Shown here piece after piece: positions 14,319 to 21,856 of a stretch of 36,942 bases of DNA; the first letter of the stretch is position 1, and every line of letters starts with the position of its first letter. The notes beneath the pieces are model-generated. The model was not told where the DNA came from, did not search any database, and was given only the letters and a program-made list of their open reading frames with translations. Origin of the DNA: JAGMXM01 sp964458325. Its GTDB lineage: Bacteria; Verrucomicrobiota; Verrucomicrobiia; Limisphaerales; UBA1319. Where the stretch lies: contig CAYWIM010000043.1 in assembly GCA_964458325.1 (NCBI GenBank), positions 1 to 36,942 of the forward strand, given 5' to 3'. The position numbers and the translations under genes are program-made.

Positions 14319-15776
14319 ATGAAACAGAAACTGATCTTGTTCCTTTCGTTGTGGGTGGCTTGTCACGGGCCATCCGCGGCGGAGCCGGCTCCGCATATCC
14401 TGTTTGTGATGGCAGATGACATGGGCTGGGGGCAGACCGGCTACCGGGGACATCCCGTGCTCCGAACGCCGAACCTGGACGCGATGGCGGCCAGCGGCCT
14501 GCGCTTCGATCGATTCTATGCCGGCGGGCCCGTCTGTTCGCCCACGCGCGCGTCCGTCCTCACGGGGCGCTCCCACGATCGCGCGGGGGTGCTCAGCCAC
14601 GGCTACGCGCTCCGCCTCCAGGAAAAGACCATCGCGCAGGCGCTCCGGGCCGCCGGCTACGTCACCGGCCACTTCGGCAAATGGCATCTCAACGGCCACA
14701 AGGGGCCGGGGGCGCCGATTTTTGCCGGCGACCCCCGCAATCCGGGCGCGTTCGGCTTCGACGAGTGGGTGTCGGTCTCGAACTTCTACGACGTCGATCC
14801 GGTCATGAGCCGCGGGGGCCGATTCGAGGAGTTCAAGGGTGACTCCTCGGAGATCGCGGTGGCCGAGGCGGTGAAGTTCCTCGAGAAACATCGCGCCGGC
14901 GGCCGGCCGATGTTCGCTCTCGTCTGGTTTGGGACGCCGCACAGCCCGTTCAAAGCGCTCGAGCCGGACAAGGCCCCGTTCGGCGGCCTCACGGCGGCGT
15001 CCGCCAACCACCACGGCGAGCTCGTGGCGATGGACCGAAGCATCGGGACATTGCGCAATAAGCTCCGCGATCTTGGCATCGCGCGAAACACGCTCCTGGT
15101 TTTTTGCAGCGACAACGGCGGCCTGCCGGAGATCGAGCCCGACACCGTGGGCGGCCTGCGCGGCAACAAGGGGAGCGTCTTCGAGGGCGGCATTCGTGTG
15201 CCGGGCATCATCGAGTGGCCCGCCGTCATCCAGCCGCGCGTCACCTGTTACCCGGCATGCGTGATGGACCTGTTCCCCACCGTGGCGGACATCCTCGGCC
15301 TGCCGGACAGTGTGATGGTCAAGCCGATAGACGGCCGCAGCCTCAAGCCCCTGTTCGCTCGCGAGCTCGGCGAGCGCCGCCAGCCCATCGGCTTCCGCTA
15401 CCAGAACAAGCGGGCGCTGGTGGACGACCGTTACAAGCTGCTCACCGACAATCTGGCTCGAGGCCAGTTCCAGCTCTACGATCTGATCGCCGATCCAAGA
15501 GAAACTCGCGACCTGAGCATCGACCTGCCCGAGGTGGCATCGCGCATGCGCAAGCAGCTGCTCGATTGGAACGGATCGGCGGACGCGAGCTTCGCCGGAA
15601 AGGATTATCCCGAAGGCAGAGTCACGCCGCCCGATCCGGCATCGGTGTTTTGGTTCGAGACGCCTGCCTACCAGCCATGGCTCGAGCAGTGGAAGGATCG
15701 CTGGGAGTACAGGAGCTACATCGAGCGCGCGCTGGGCCAGCCCAAGCCCGCCGCCCGGAAGAGGGCGGCCCAGTGA
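14319..15776 (+). CDS. secreted sulfatase (formylglycine type) 2
   Basis: A 485-aa sulfatase. Signal peptide is residues 1-21, the Asp pair is in FVMADDMGWG, the catalytic Cys is in CSPTR at 73-77, and further active-site motifs are GKWHLNG, TPHSPF and CSDNGG. It is not closely similar in sequence to sulfatase 1 outside the motifs and so probably attacks another sulfate position. The C-terminus is extended by a Lys/Arg/Ala tail (PKPAARKRAAQ). The start ATG at 14319 is chosen because a signal peptide begins there; the frame extends upstream into the repeat. It lies 133 bp after sulfatase 1, the gap being filled by repeat copy A, and 57 bp before the DUF4038 gene. Confidence 0.93.
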   Translation: MKQKLILFLSLWVACHGPSAAEPAPHILFVMADDMGWGQTGYRGHPVLRTPNLDAMAASGLRFDRFYAGGPVCSPTRASVLTGRSHDRAGVLSHGYALRLQEKTIAQALRAAGYVTGHFGKWHLNGHKGPGAPIFAGDPRNPGAFGFDEWVSVSNFYDVDPVMSRGGRFEEFKGDSSEIAVAEAVKFLEKHRAGGRPMFALVWFGTPHSPFKALEPDKAPFGGLTAASANHHGELVAMDRSIGTLRNKLRDLGIARNTLLVFCSDNGGLPEIEPDTVGGLRGNKGSVFEGGIRVPGIIEWPAVIQPRVTCYPACVMDLFPTVADILGLPDSVMVKPIDGRSLKPLFARELGERRQPIGFRYQNKRALVDDRYKLLTDNLARGQFQLYDLIADPRETRDLSIDLPEVASRMRKQLLDWNGSADASFAGKDYPEGRVTPPDPASVFWFETPAYQPWLEQWKDRWEYRSYIERALGQPKPAARKRAAQ

Positions 15777-15833
15777 CCCAGCGCCTGCACGATGCCAATC
15801 GCCGCGCAGGGCGTGCAGCCCCCTATCGCCACT

Positions 15834-17474
15834 ATGAAACAATCATTCGCGTTCATGAAACAGCGCGCCCTTGCGTGTGCTTCCGTGACGGTCCTTTTGG
15901 CAGCCCTTGCTGCCTGGCAATCGCCTGCCGCGAATTTCGCCGACGGCGCCGCCGCCCCTCATCGCGGCGTGTGGCAGAAGGAGTTGATCCTCGAGGATCC
16001 GCGCGGCAATCCGTTCTTCGATATCGAGCTTCGTTTCATCTTCACCTTGCCGGATGGGAAGGAGATCCAGGCGGAAGGATTCCACCGCGGCGGCAACCGC
16101 TGGGCGGGGCGGGCTTATTGCGGGCAGGCTGGCCTGTGGAAATGGCGCACCGTGTCCAATCGCCCCGCGCTCGATGGACAGAGCGGCCGGTTCGACGTCG
16201 TGCCGTCCGCGCTGCCGGGCAAGCTCCGCCAACACCCGCGCGATCCGCGCCAGTTTGCCTACGAGAACGGGGAGTGGTTCCTCCACCTGGGCGACACCGG
16301 CTACCGCTATGTGACCGACACCGAACCGCTTTGGCGGCAATATATCGACGAGGCCGCCGAGGCGGGGTTCAGCAAGATCCGCACGTGGTTCTGCCGCGGC
16401 CGCAGCGATGTCGCCGCCCTGTTCGCCAAAGACCGGGAAGGGCTGGACCTGGCCTACTGGGATGAAATCGAGCGGCGTCTGATCTATGCGCTCGAGCGGC
16501 ACCCACAGATTCAGTTCCAGCTGATCCCCTACGGCGAAGACACAGCGGAATTGCGCCGCTATGGCGAAGGCGAGCGCGCGTCGCGCCTTGTGGCCCGCTA
16601 CGCCCAGGCCCGGTTCTCCGCCTTCCCGAACGTGCAGTGGTGCATCTCGAATGATACCATCATCACGCCTGAACCCGGCCGCCGCAACGCCGATCCAGCC
16701 ACCATCGACCGGATCGGATGCGACATGCGGGCGCGCGAGCCCTGGGGCACGCTCATCTCGAACCACCAGGCCCGTTTCCGCGGCTACTCGTTCGTGGACG
16801 CCGCGTGGTCGGACATCATCACCCTCGAAGACCGCGACCAGGTGGCCGGGGCGATCCTTCTGCAGTACCGCGCGCTGGGGAGCGATCCGGTGGTGCTCGA
16901 CGAAGACCGCTACGGCAACTACATCTCGCCCAAGCACGATCGATACTTCTTCCGGCGCCTGATGTGGGCCAGCCTCCTGAGCGGCGGGCACGCGACCTAC
17001 GGCGGCATGAACACCTACGAGCCGTTCGCGGGCCCGGACAAGCTGCAAGGCGTCCAGGGCTATTTGACGGCCGTGCGCGATGGCCGCCTCGACGATGGCG
17101 CAGCCGATTTCCGCCACATCCGGCGCTTCTTTGCCGAGGCGGGTCTGACGCTCGCCGGCCTGGAGCCGAACGATCCCATGGCTGGCAGCGACGGGCACAG
17201 CGTGAAGGTCATTGCCGGCCCCCGCACCATCATTGCGTATCTCCAGAACCCGGATTCGCGCGCGCCCGAAAGCGCCAACGTGGCGGAGGCGACCGCCGCC
17301 TGCCGTCTGCACCTGCCATCGGGCGCCTGGCGCATTCGCTGGTTCGATCCGCGCACCGGCCAATGGGGTCCGAATCCCGAGCCCATCGAGGTTTCCGGCG
17401 GCTACACCCGCGATTTCCGATCGCCGTTCCCGGGCGATGCGGTGCTGCTACTGAGCCTGCCCGATCGCGGCTGA
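15834..17474 (+). CDS. secreted DUF5060/DUF4038 (apiosidase-like) glycoside hydrolase
   Basis: A 546-aa exported protein. Residues 10-34 are the signal peptide core (RALACASVTVLLAALAAW). Residues 45-125 match the DUF5060 beta-sandwich (GNPFFDIELRFIFTLPDGK, then GLWKWRTVSNRPALDG). A (beta/alpha)8 DUF4038 domain follows, beginning with GEWFLHLGDTGY (Asp154 in the GDT motif) and carrying a likely second catalytic acid Glu357 in VVLDEDRYG, then SGGHATYGG. This arrangement is that of GH140 apiosidase and related families. The C-terminal ~90 residues form a beta domain that includes RWFDPRTGQWGP. ATG at 15834 and 15855 both give a signal peptide; 15792 would add an unlikely N-terminus. Last gene of the plus-strand unit. 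Substrate is unproven. Confidence 0.85.
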   Translation: MKQSFAFMKQRALACASVTVLLAALAAWQSPAANFADGAAAPHRGVWQKELILEDPRGNPFFDIELRFIFTLPDGKEIQAEGFHRGGNRWAGRAYCGQAGLWKWRTVSNRPALDGQSGRFDVVPSALPGKLRQHPRDPRQFAYENGEWFLHLGDTGYRYVTDTEPLWRQYIDEAAEAGFSKIRTWFCRGRSDVAALFAKDREGLDLAYWDEIERRLIYALERHPQIQFQLIPYGEDTAELRRYGEGERASRLVARYAQARFSAFPNVQWCISNDTIITPEPGRRNADPATIDRIGCDMRAREPWGTLISNHQARFRGYSFVDAAWSDIITLEDRDQVAGAILLQYRALGSDPVVLDEDRYGNYISPKHDRYFFRRLMWASLLSGGHATYGGMNTYEPFAGPDKLQGVQGYLTAVRDGRLDDGAADFRHIRRFFAEAGLTLAGLEPNDPMAGSDGHSVKVIAGPRTIIAYLQNPDSRAPESANVAEATAACRLHLPSGAWRIRWFDPRTGQWGPNPEPIEVSGGYTRDFRSPFPGDAVLLLSLPDRG

Positions 17475-17587
17475 AGCTGCCTGCTCGTTTTCCGTCACGA
17501 TCGGGCGGAACCAACCCTGCGGCGCGGCCCTCGCGCGCACACGCGGCCCGTCCTATCGACCGGAAGCCGGCGGGCAATCTCGATGGC

Positions 17588-19147
17588 CTACCGCGCGCCG
17601 AAAAAGGTCGTGACCGATCCCGCCGGCGCAGTGTAGCGCAGCGAGCCGCGCCGGAGCCGATGCGCGCCCGCGGCTTCGTACTTCTCGGTGGCCGATGTGC
17701 GCCATGCATCGAATGTCGCGCTGCCGCTGCCCTGGACCTGCACGGCCAGCGGCCTGGCTTCGCTGCTGGTGTTGATGACGACGAACGCGTCCGGATGCTT
17801 CGTGCCCTTGCGGGCGAAGCCGATGAGCTGCACGGCCGGATCGGAGGTCGCGACGGATGCGACCGCCATGCCCGGCTGGCCGGCCCGGCTGACCTGCTTG
17901 AAAAAGAAATAGCCCGGCTGGATCGACCCCCTGCCCTCCGCGTCCACATTGAATGCGGTGCCCGGATTCGGATCTCCGCCGATCCAATCTCCCAGCCGCT
18001 GGATCGCCGCCCAAGGAATCACGGCGTTGACCTTCACATCGTAGATCTGGACGCGAATGCTATCGACAAACCGCGCGTCCATTCGGCTCCAGCTCATCGA
18101 TGTGGTCCATGCGCGCAGCTCGGGCCGCCGGGCGCGCAGCAACGCCACCCCTTCGCTCCACGTGGGGAGCGGCTTGGCGCCAAACCCATGGCTGGTGATT
18201 AGCCCCAGGTTCTCGAGGGCGATCGGATCGTTCGCGATGGCCGCCGCGTAGCCGCCCACGGTGAAGATGTTCCAGTTCGAGGTCTCGCCCGGCGTGATGC
18301 CAACGTCCCGCATGCCTTGTTCATCGAGCATGCCGCGCATGAACCGGATGAAATCCACCACCTGGTTTGTCGGCCAGTGCATGTTGTGGTCGTGATTGGG
18401 GGCGCCGCCGCTCCGGCCATCCGCAGGCCAACGGTTTCGAGCTTCCCCTTCGTTGTGCAGCGATACGTACTTGACGGGCAGGCCCTCGACGTCCCGCAAG
18501 TATTTCGCCCACGATATCAGGTACTCGGCGCACTCGAGCTTCTCGGCCGGATCGAGATCCCGCCCGCGCACGAATTTCTGGCGGGTCATCCATGGCGCCG
18601 GGCCGTAGATGGTCACGATGATTTCCAGGTTGCCGCCCCAGGCCCGAGTGCGGGCCAGGCCCTCCCGGGCAAAATCGCGCATCCATTTCGTTGTCGTCGT
18701 GTGGTCGAAGCCGGCGAGATGGATCGCCCGCGGATCGTCGTTGTCGTTGCCTTCCTTCTTGTAGCCTTCGTGGAAGGGATCGAGGAACATCTTGATGACG
18801 CCCGGCTTCAAGCCAGCCTCGCCGAAAACCTGGTCGAGGATCTCGCTTCGCTCGGCTTCGGTCATCAGGCTGAAGCCGCCGTAGTCCTGCGGTTTGGATC
18901 GATAGTCGCGCGTCTGGGCTGTCTCGACGTAGTTGACGCCGAAACCATCCCAGATTTGCAGGGTGCGCCCGAAGTCCACTTCGCCCTGGACAAGAGCCGG
19001 CTCGGCCGCCTGGACGGCGACAGGGAGGATCGCTCCCAGCCCAGCCAGGGCGACCCAGGCGGCCAGGAGTCTGCAGGGCCGCCCCAACGCCCCCGGCTGT
19101 CTCGGGGTGGCATGGCTTGGTGGATGGAATGTGGTGCTGTTTTTCAT
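17588..19147 (-). CDS. secreted GH30-like protein 1 (acid/base Glu kept, nucleophile position Ser)
   Basis: A 519-aa exported protein with a signal peptide at about residues 20-47. The (beta/alpha)8 part begins LQIWDGFGVNYVETAQTRDY, and SLHNEGE carries Glu233 at the position of the GH30 acid/base. The strand that normally reads W-x-T-E reads AWTTSMSW here, so Ser350 stands where the nucleophile Glu is expected. The C-terminal beta domain (residues about 430-519, ending GSVTTFFGAR) is the side beta-structure typical of GH30. The ATG at 19147 overlaps the TGA of the substrate-binding gene by 4 bp; a longer frame reaches 20077 but is a shadow. A paralog lies at 34130-35674. Last gene of the minus-strand series. 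Function as an active glycosidase is unsure. Confidence 0.83.
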   Translation of the reverse strand: MKNSTTFHPPSHATPRQPGALGRPCRLLAAWVALAGLGAILPVAVQAAEPALVQGEVDFGRTLQIWDGFGVNYVETAQTRDYRSKPQDYGGFSLMTEAERSEILDQVFGEAGLKPGVIKMFLDPFHEGYKKEGNDNDDPRAIHLAGFDHTTTTKWMRDFAREGLARTRAWGGNLEIIVTIYGPAPWMTRQKFVRGRDLDPAEKLECAEYLISWAKYLRDVEGLPVKYVSLHNEGEARNRWPADGRSGGAPNHDHNMHWPTNQVVDFIRFMRGMLDEQGMRDVGITPGETSNWNIFTVGGYAAAIANDPIALENLGLITSHGFGAKPLPTWSEGVALLRARRPELRAWTTSMSWSRMDARFVDSIRVQIYDVKVNAVIPWAAIQRLGDWIGGDPNPGTAFNVDAEGRGSIQPGYFFFKQVSRAGQPGMAVASVATSDPAVQLIGFARKGTKHPDAFVVINTSSEARPLAVQVQGSGSATFDAWRTSATEKYEAAGAHRLRRGSLRYTAPAGSVTTFFGAR

Positions 19148-20142
19148 AGGGATGGCCTGGGGGGATTCCGATCGGAAAGGGGATGCTCGATGCGCCGGGC
19201 CAGCGCATCGTTGGTGAATATCCGGGTTTGGATGTTCGTGGCCAGCGGGATGGCCGCGGGCGAACGGCCGTCGAGGATGGCCAGGGCGGTTTGGGCGGCC
19301 CACTCGCCCTGCTCGCGCGCGACCTTCGTCACGCCCAGGACACAGTACGGCATCATGAAATCGTCGCATCTGATGACCGGCTTGCGGATGTGTTCGTGCA
19401 CCCAAGCGACGGCTGCGTCCCTGTCCCAATCGCGAATCGCCCCGTTGGTCGGCAGATAGATGAGGTCGGCGCCGGCATTGGCTTGCACGAAAGCGGTCTT
19501 CCACGCGGCGAAGTCGCTCACCAGGCGGTAGCTCGGCTCCAGCCCGAGCCGCCGGTAGAGCGGATCGAGCAGCTCCCGATTGCTGCGCTCGGAGGTCGAG
19601 TCCTCGGAGAGCACAACCAGCTTCCGGATCGACGGATGCCGGCGTCGCACGGCGCCGATAGCCTGGTCGATCGGCACAACCTCGATCATCCCTGTGACGT
19701 TGGCGGTCGGCAGCCCATACTGCGTGCAAGACCAGTTCACACCGCAGAACACGACCGGCAGGCCGCCCTGTTTCAAATGCGGCGCCACGACGTATTTCAC
19801 CGCATCGTCGTCCGAGGCGATGAGGATGTTGGGATCGAATTCCTGAATGGCGTTCAGGGCGGCGGCGGCGTTGGATCGGATGGCATCGGCACCCGGCTGG
19901 CGTTTGCTGTCCAGGAAATGCACGCGCAGGTCGGCGCGGTTCGTCAGCGTCTCCCGGATCCCCTGCATGATGTCGTCGCTCGATCCATAGCCGGCGTGGT
20001 AGGAGTTGAGATGGAAGACGCGGGGGAGTTCGGCGCCGGAGAGGGGGGCGGCTGGAAGGAGCAGCGCCAGGAGCCACTGGAATCCCAAGGCCCGGAGCAT
20101 CGAGCCGCAGCCCGCGGATTCGTCATCGTGTATCGCCATCAT
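19144..20142 (-). CDS. periplasmic substrate-binding protein (ABC_sub_bind/PF04392-like)
   Basis: A 332-aa exported protein with hydrophobic segment FQWLLALLLPAAPLSGAELP and a two-lobed type 1 periplasmic fold. It begins with RVFHLNSYHAGYGSSDDIM and carries IASDDDAVKYVVAPHL, LVVLSEDSTSERSN and ADLIYLPTNGAIRDW, all features of PF04392-type substrate-binding proteins and of the sensing domains of some sensor kinases. ATG 20142 is chosen because it overlaps the TGA of sulfatase 3 (ATGA); starts at 20148 and 20100 are possible. No permease, ATPase or kinase partner is within the window, so it may serve a distant transporter or signal system. It sits inside the sulfatase/GH30 unit, suggesting that it binds a product of degradation (inference). 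Confidence 0.75.
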   Translation of the reverse strand: MMAIHDDESAGCGSMLRALGFQWLLALLLPAAPLSGAELPRVFHLNSYHAGYGSSDDIMQGIRETLTNRADLRVHFLDSKRQPGADAIRSNAAAALNAIQEFDPNILIASDDDAVKYVVAPHLKQGGLPVVFCGVNWSCTQYGLPTANVTGMIEVVPIDQAIGAVRRRHPSIRKLVVLSEDSTSERSNRELLDPLYRRLGLEPSYRLVSDFAAWKTAFVQANAGADLIYLPTNGAIRDWDRDAAVAWVHEHIRKPVIRCDDFMMPYCVLGVTKVAREQGEWAAQTALAILDGRSPAAIPLATNIQTRIFTNDALARRIEHPLSDRNPPRPSL

Positions 20143-21728
20143 TTCCATGCGCTGAACGCTCGGGAGATCTCCTTTTGGTTTTTGGGGCTGATGGGGTCCT
20201 GCGAGTCGATCTGCCATTGGAACAGTTGCAGGCGCAGGTCATCGAGGGTTTTTCGATGGGCGGGCCGCGATGCGAGGTTGGTCTCCTCCCGCGGATCGGC
20301 GCGCAGGTCGTAGAGCTCCTCGAAGCCGCCCGCATACCAGATGTATTTCCATTCCCGGGTGCGGAGCATCTTCGAGTACTCTCCGGGCACGTTGTAGGGC
20401 GCGGTGAACCGCAGCGGATGCCCGGGCACAGTCTGCGCCTCGCGCCAGGCCTCGAGGAACGATTCCGTGTCGCGGTAGGGATTGCGCATCCAGGGATAGC
20501 AGATCTCGCCGTGGATCGCCGGCTTGTGCCGGCTCGTTTCACCCCGCAGCAAGGGGGCGAACGACCGGCCTTGAACGCCATAGGGCGCCTCGAGCCCGCA
20601 CAGCTCATACAGCGTGGGCGCCACGTCCACCTCCTCGACCAGCGTGTCCGCGACGGCCCGCGGCGCGAGGCGTCCCGGCCACGAGATCAAAAACGGCACG
20701 CGCATCAGGACATCGGGCATGACCAGATCCTTCTTGCACATGCCGTAGTCGAAACCGAAATCGCCGTGGTCGCTGGTGAAGACGACGATCGTGCGGCCGC
20801 GCAGGCCGCGCGCGTCGAGCGCATCGAGGATGGCCCCGACGTTTTCGTCGACCCAGGAGATCATGCTGAAATAGACGGCCAGGTAGCGGCGCCGGTCGGT
20901 ATCGCTCGCCTCGATGGATCGCTGGACCGCCTGCTTGATCCTGTAGCGCGGGGCCCGGTCGTCGAGCACGCCCGGCTGGACAGCCGGGAGCTGAATTCGG
21001 TCCAGCGGGTATTGCGCCTCGAACTTGCGCGGGGCGATGTGCGGCACGTGGGGCTCGATGAAGGACACGCAGAGGAAGAATGGCTGCTGGGCAGGCGCCT
21101 GATCGAGAAACTCGATGGCCCGGGCGCGGTTCACGTAGGCGTCGGACAGCTTCTCGTCCAGGTCGTACCAGGCGGATGAGGCCCACGAGCCCGCCGTGCG
21201 AAGGCGCTCGCTGCGTTCCTTGGCAAACGCCTTGAATGCGGCGCGCTCGCCCACCGGCCGCTCCCACTCATGCCCGGCCACGAAATCGAAGTTGGCGAAC
21301 TCGTTGGTCTCGAGCAGATGGTTCTTGCCGACGTAGCCGAGCCGATAGCCAGCCTGCTTGAACACCTTGAACAGATGCGGCTCGAACGCCGCCAGCCGGG
21401 CATCGTTCTCGAGCACGCCGTGGGAGTGGCCATAGCGTCCGGTGAACAGGCTGCAGCGCGAGGGCACGCAGACCGGCGCGGCGGTGAAATAGCCATGCAG
21501 GTCTGCGCCGCCCCGGGCCAGCCGGTCCAGGTGAGGCGTCCGGGCCTGCCCGCCATGCGCGGACATGCCGTCGAACCGCTGCTGGTCGGTCATCAGAAAC
21601 AGCACGTTCGGGCGGGCCGATCCTCCCGGCGAGGCTCCGATCTCCCGGCTGGCGGCCTGAGCAGCAAGGGCCATGCAATCCGTCAACAGGGCGGCGGCGG
21701 CCGCGAGGATGAACCAAGGGAGAATCAT
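20139..21728 (-). CDS. secreted sulfatase (formylglycine type) 3
   Basis: A 529-aa sulfatase. Signal peptide is residues 1-26 (MILPWFILAAAAALLTDCMA). The active site has TDQQRFDG, the Ser-type core CVPSR at 87-91 (Cys87 to formylglycine), GKNHLLETNEF and the metal-binding FTSDHGDFG. The DQQR/CVPSR pattern groups it with choline-sulfatase/heparan-type family members rather than with sulfatases 1 and 2. Its ATG overlaps the stop of the 43-aa ORF upstream by 4 bp and its stop overlaps the next gene by 4 bp. It is therefore embedded in a coupled series with the clan-A hydrolase and the GH30-like protein. Confidence 0.93.
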   Translation of the reverse strand: MILPWFILAAAAALLTDCMALAAQAASREIGASPGGSARPNVLFLMTDQQRFDGMSAHGGQARTPHLDRLARGGADLHGYFTAAPVCVPSRCSLFTGRYGHSHGVLENDARLAAFEPHLFKVFKQAGYRLGYVGKNHLLETNEFANFDFVAGHEWERPVGERAAFKAFAKERSERLRTAGSWASSAWYDLDEKLSDAYVNRARAIEFLDQAPAQQPFFLCVSFIEPHVPHIAPRKFEAQYPLDRIQLPAVQPGVLDDRAPRYRIKQAVQRSIEASDTDRRRYLAVYFSMISWVDENVGAILDALDARGLRGRTIVVFTSDHGDFGFDYGMCKKDLVMPDVLMRVPFLISWPGRLAPRAVADTLVEEVDVAPTLYELCGLEAPYGVQGRSFAPLLRGETSRHKPAIHGEICYPWMRNPYRDTESFLEAWREAQTVPGHPLRFTAPYNVPGEYSKMLRTREWKYIWYAGGFEELYDLRADPREETNLASRPAHRKTLDDLRLQLFQWQIDSQDPISPKNQKEISRAFSAWK

Positions 21729-21856
21729 GGCGTTTTTCGTTTCTGCTGCTGGGCTTTTTTCCAGGCCGGCACGGGCGTTGGGGGCGCATCCTTTTCCTCG
21801 AGGACGAGCGCGCGCAGGGCGGCGAGATCCAGGAGCCGATCAGTCAACGAGCACAT
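21725..21856 (-). CDS. possible 43-aa ORF bridging the clan-A hydrolase and sulfatase 3
   Basis: ATG at 21856 opens 44 codons overlapping the end of the hydrolase by 17 bp; the TGA overlaps the sulfatase ATG by 4 bp. The product is hydrophobic-helical (LTDRLLDLAALRALVLEEKD) with a Pro-rich, Lys/Gln-rich tail (WKKAQQQKRKTP). No family is recognised. The support is layout only: tight overlap on both sides in a series where all neighbours overlap. An out-of-frame remnant of the C-terminus of the hydrolase is the main alternative. No good ribosome binding site is visible. Confidence 0.35.
   Translation of the reverse strand: MCSLTDRLLDLAALRALVLEEKDAPPTPVPAWKKAQQQKRKTP

Noticed and set aside
19148..20077. 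N-terminal part of the 829-aa frame over GH30-like gene 1
   Set aside because: Out-of-frame reading of the substrate-binding gene; the ATG 19147 with ATGA overlap is the start.
21765..21775. A-run as a -1 frameshift slippery site in the 43-aa ORF
   Set aside because: The A6G run is out of phase for the X-XXY-YYZ rule in this frame, and no stimulator structure is evident.
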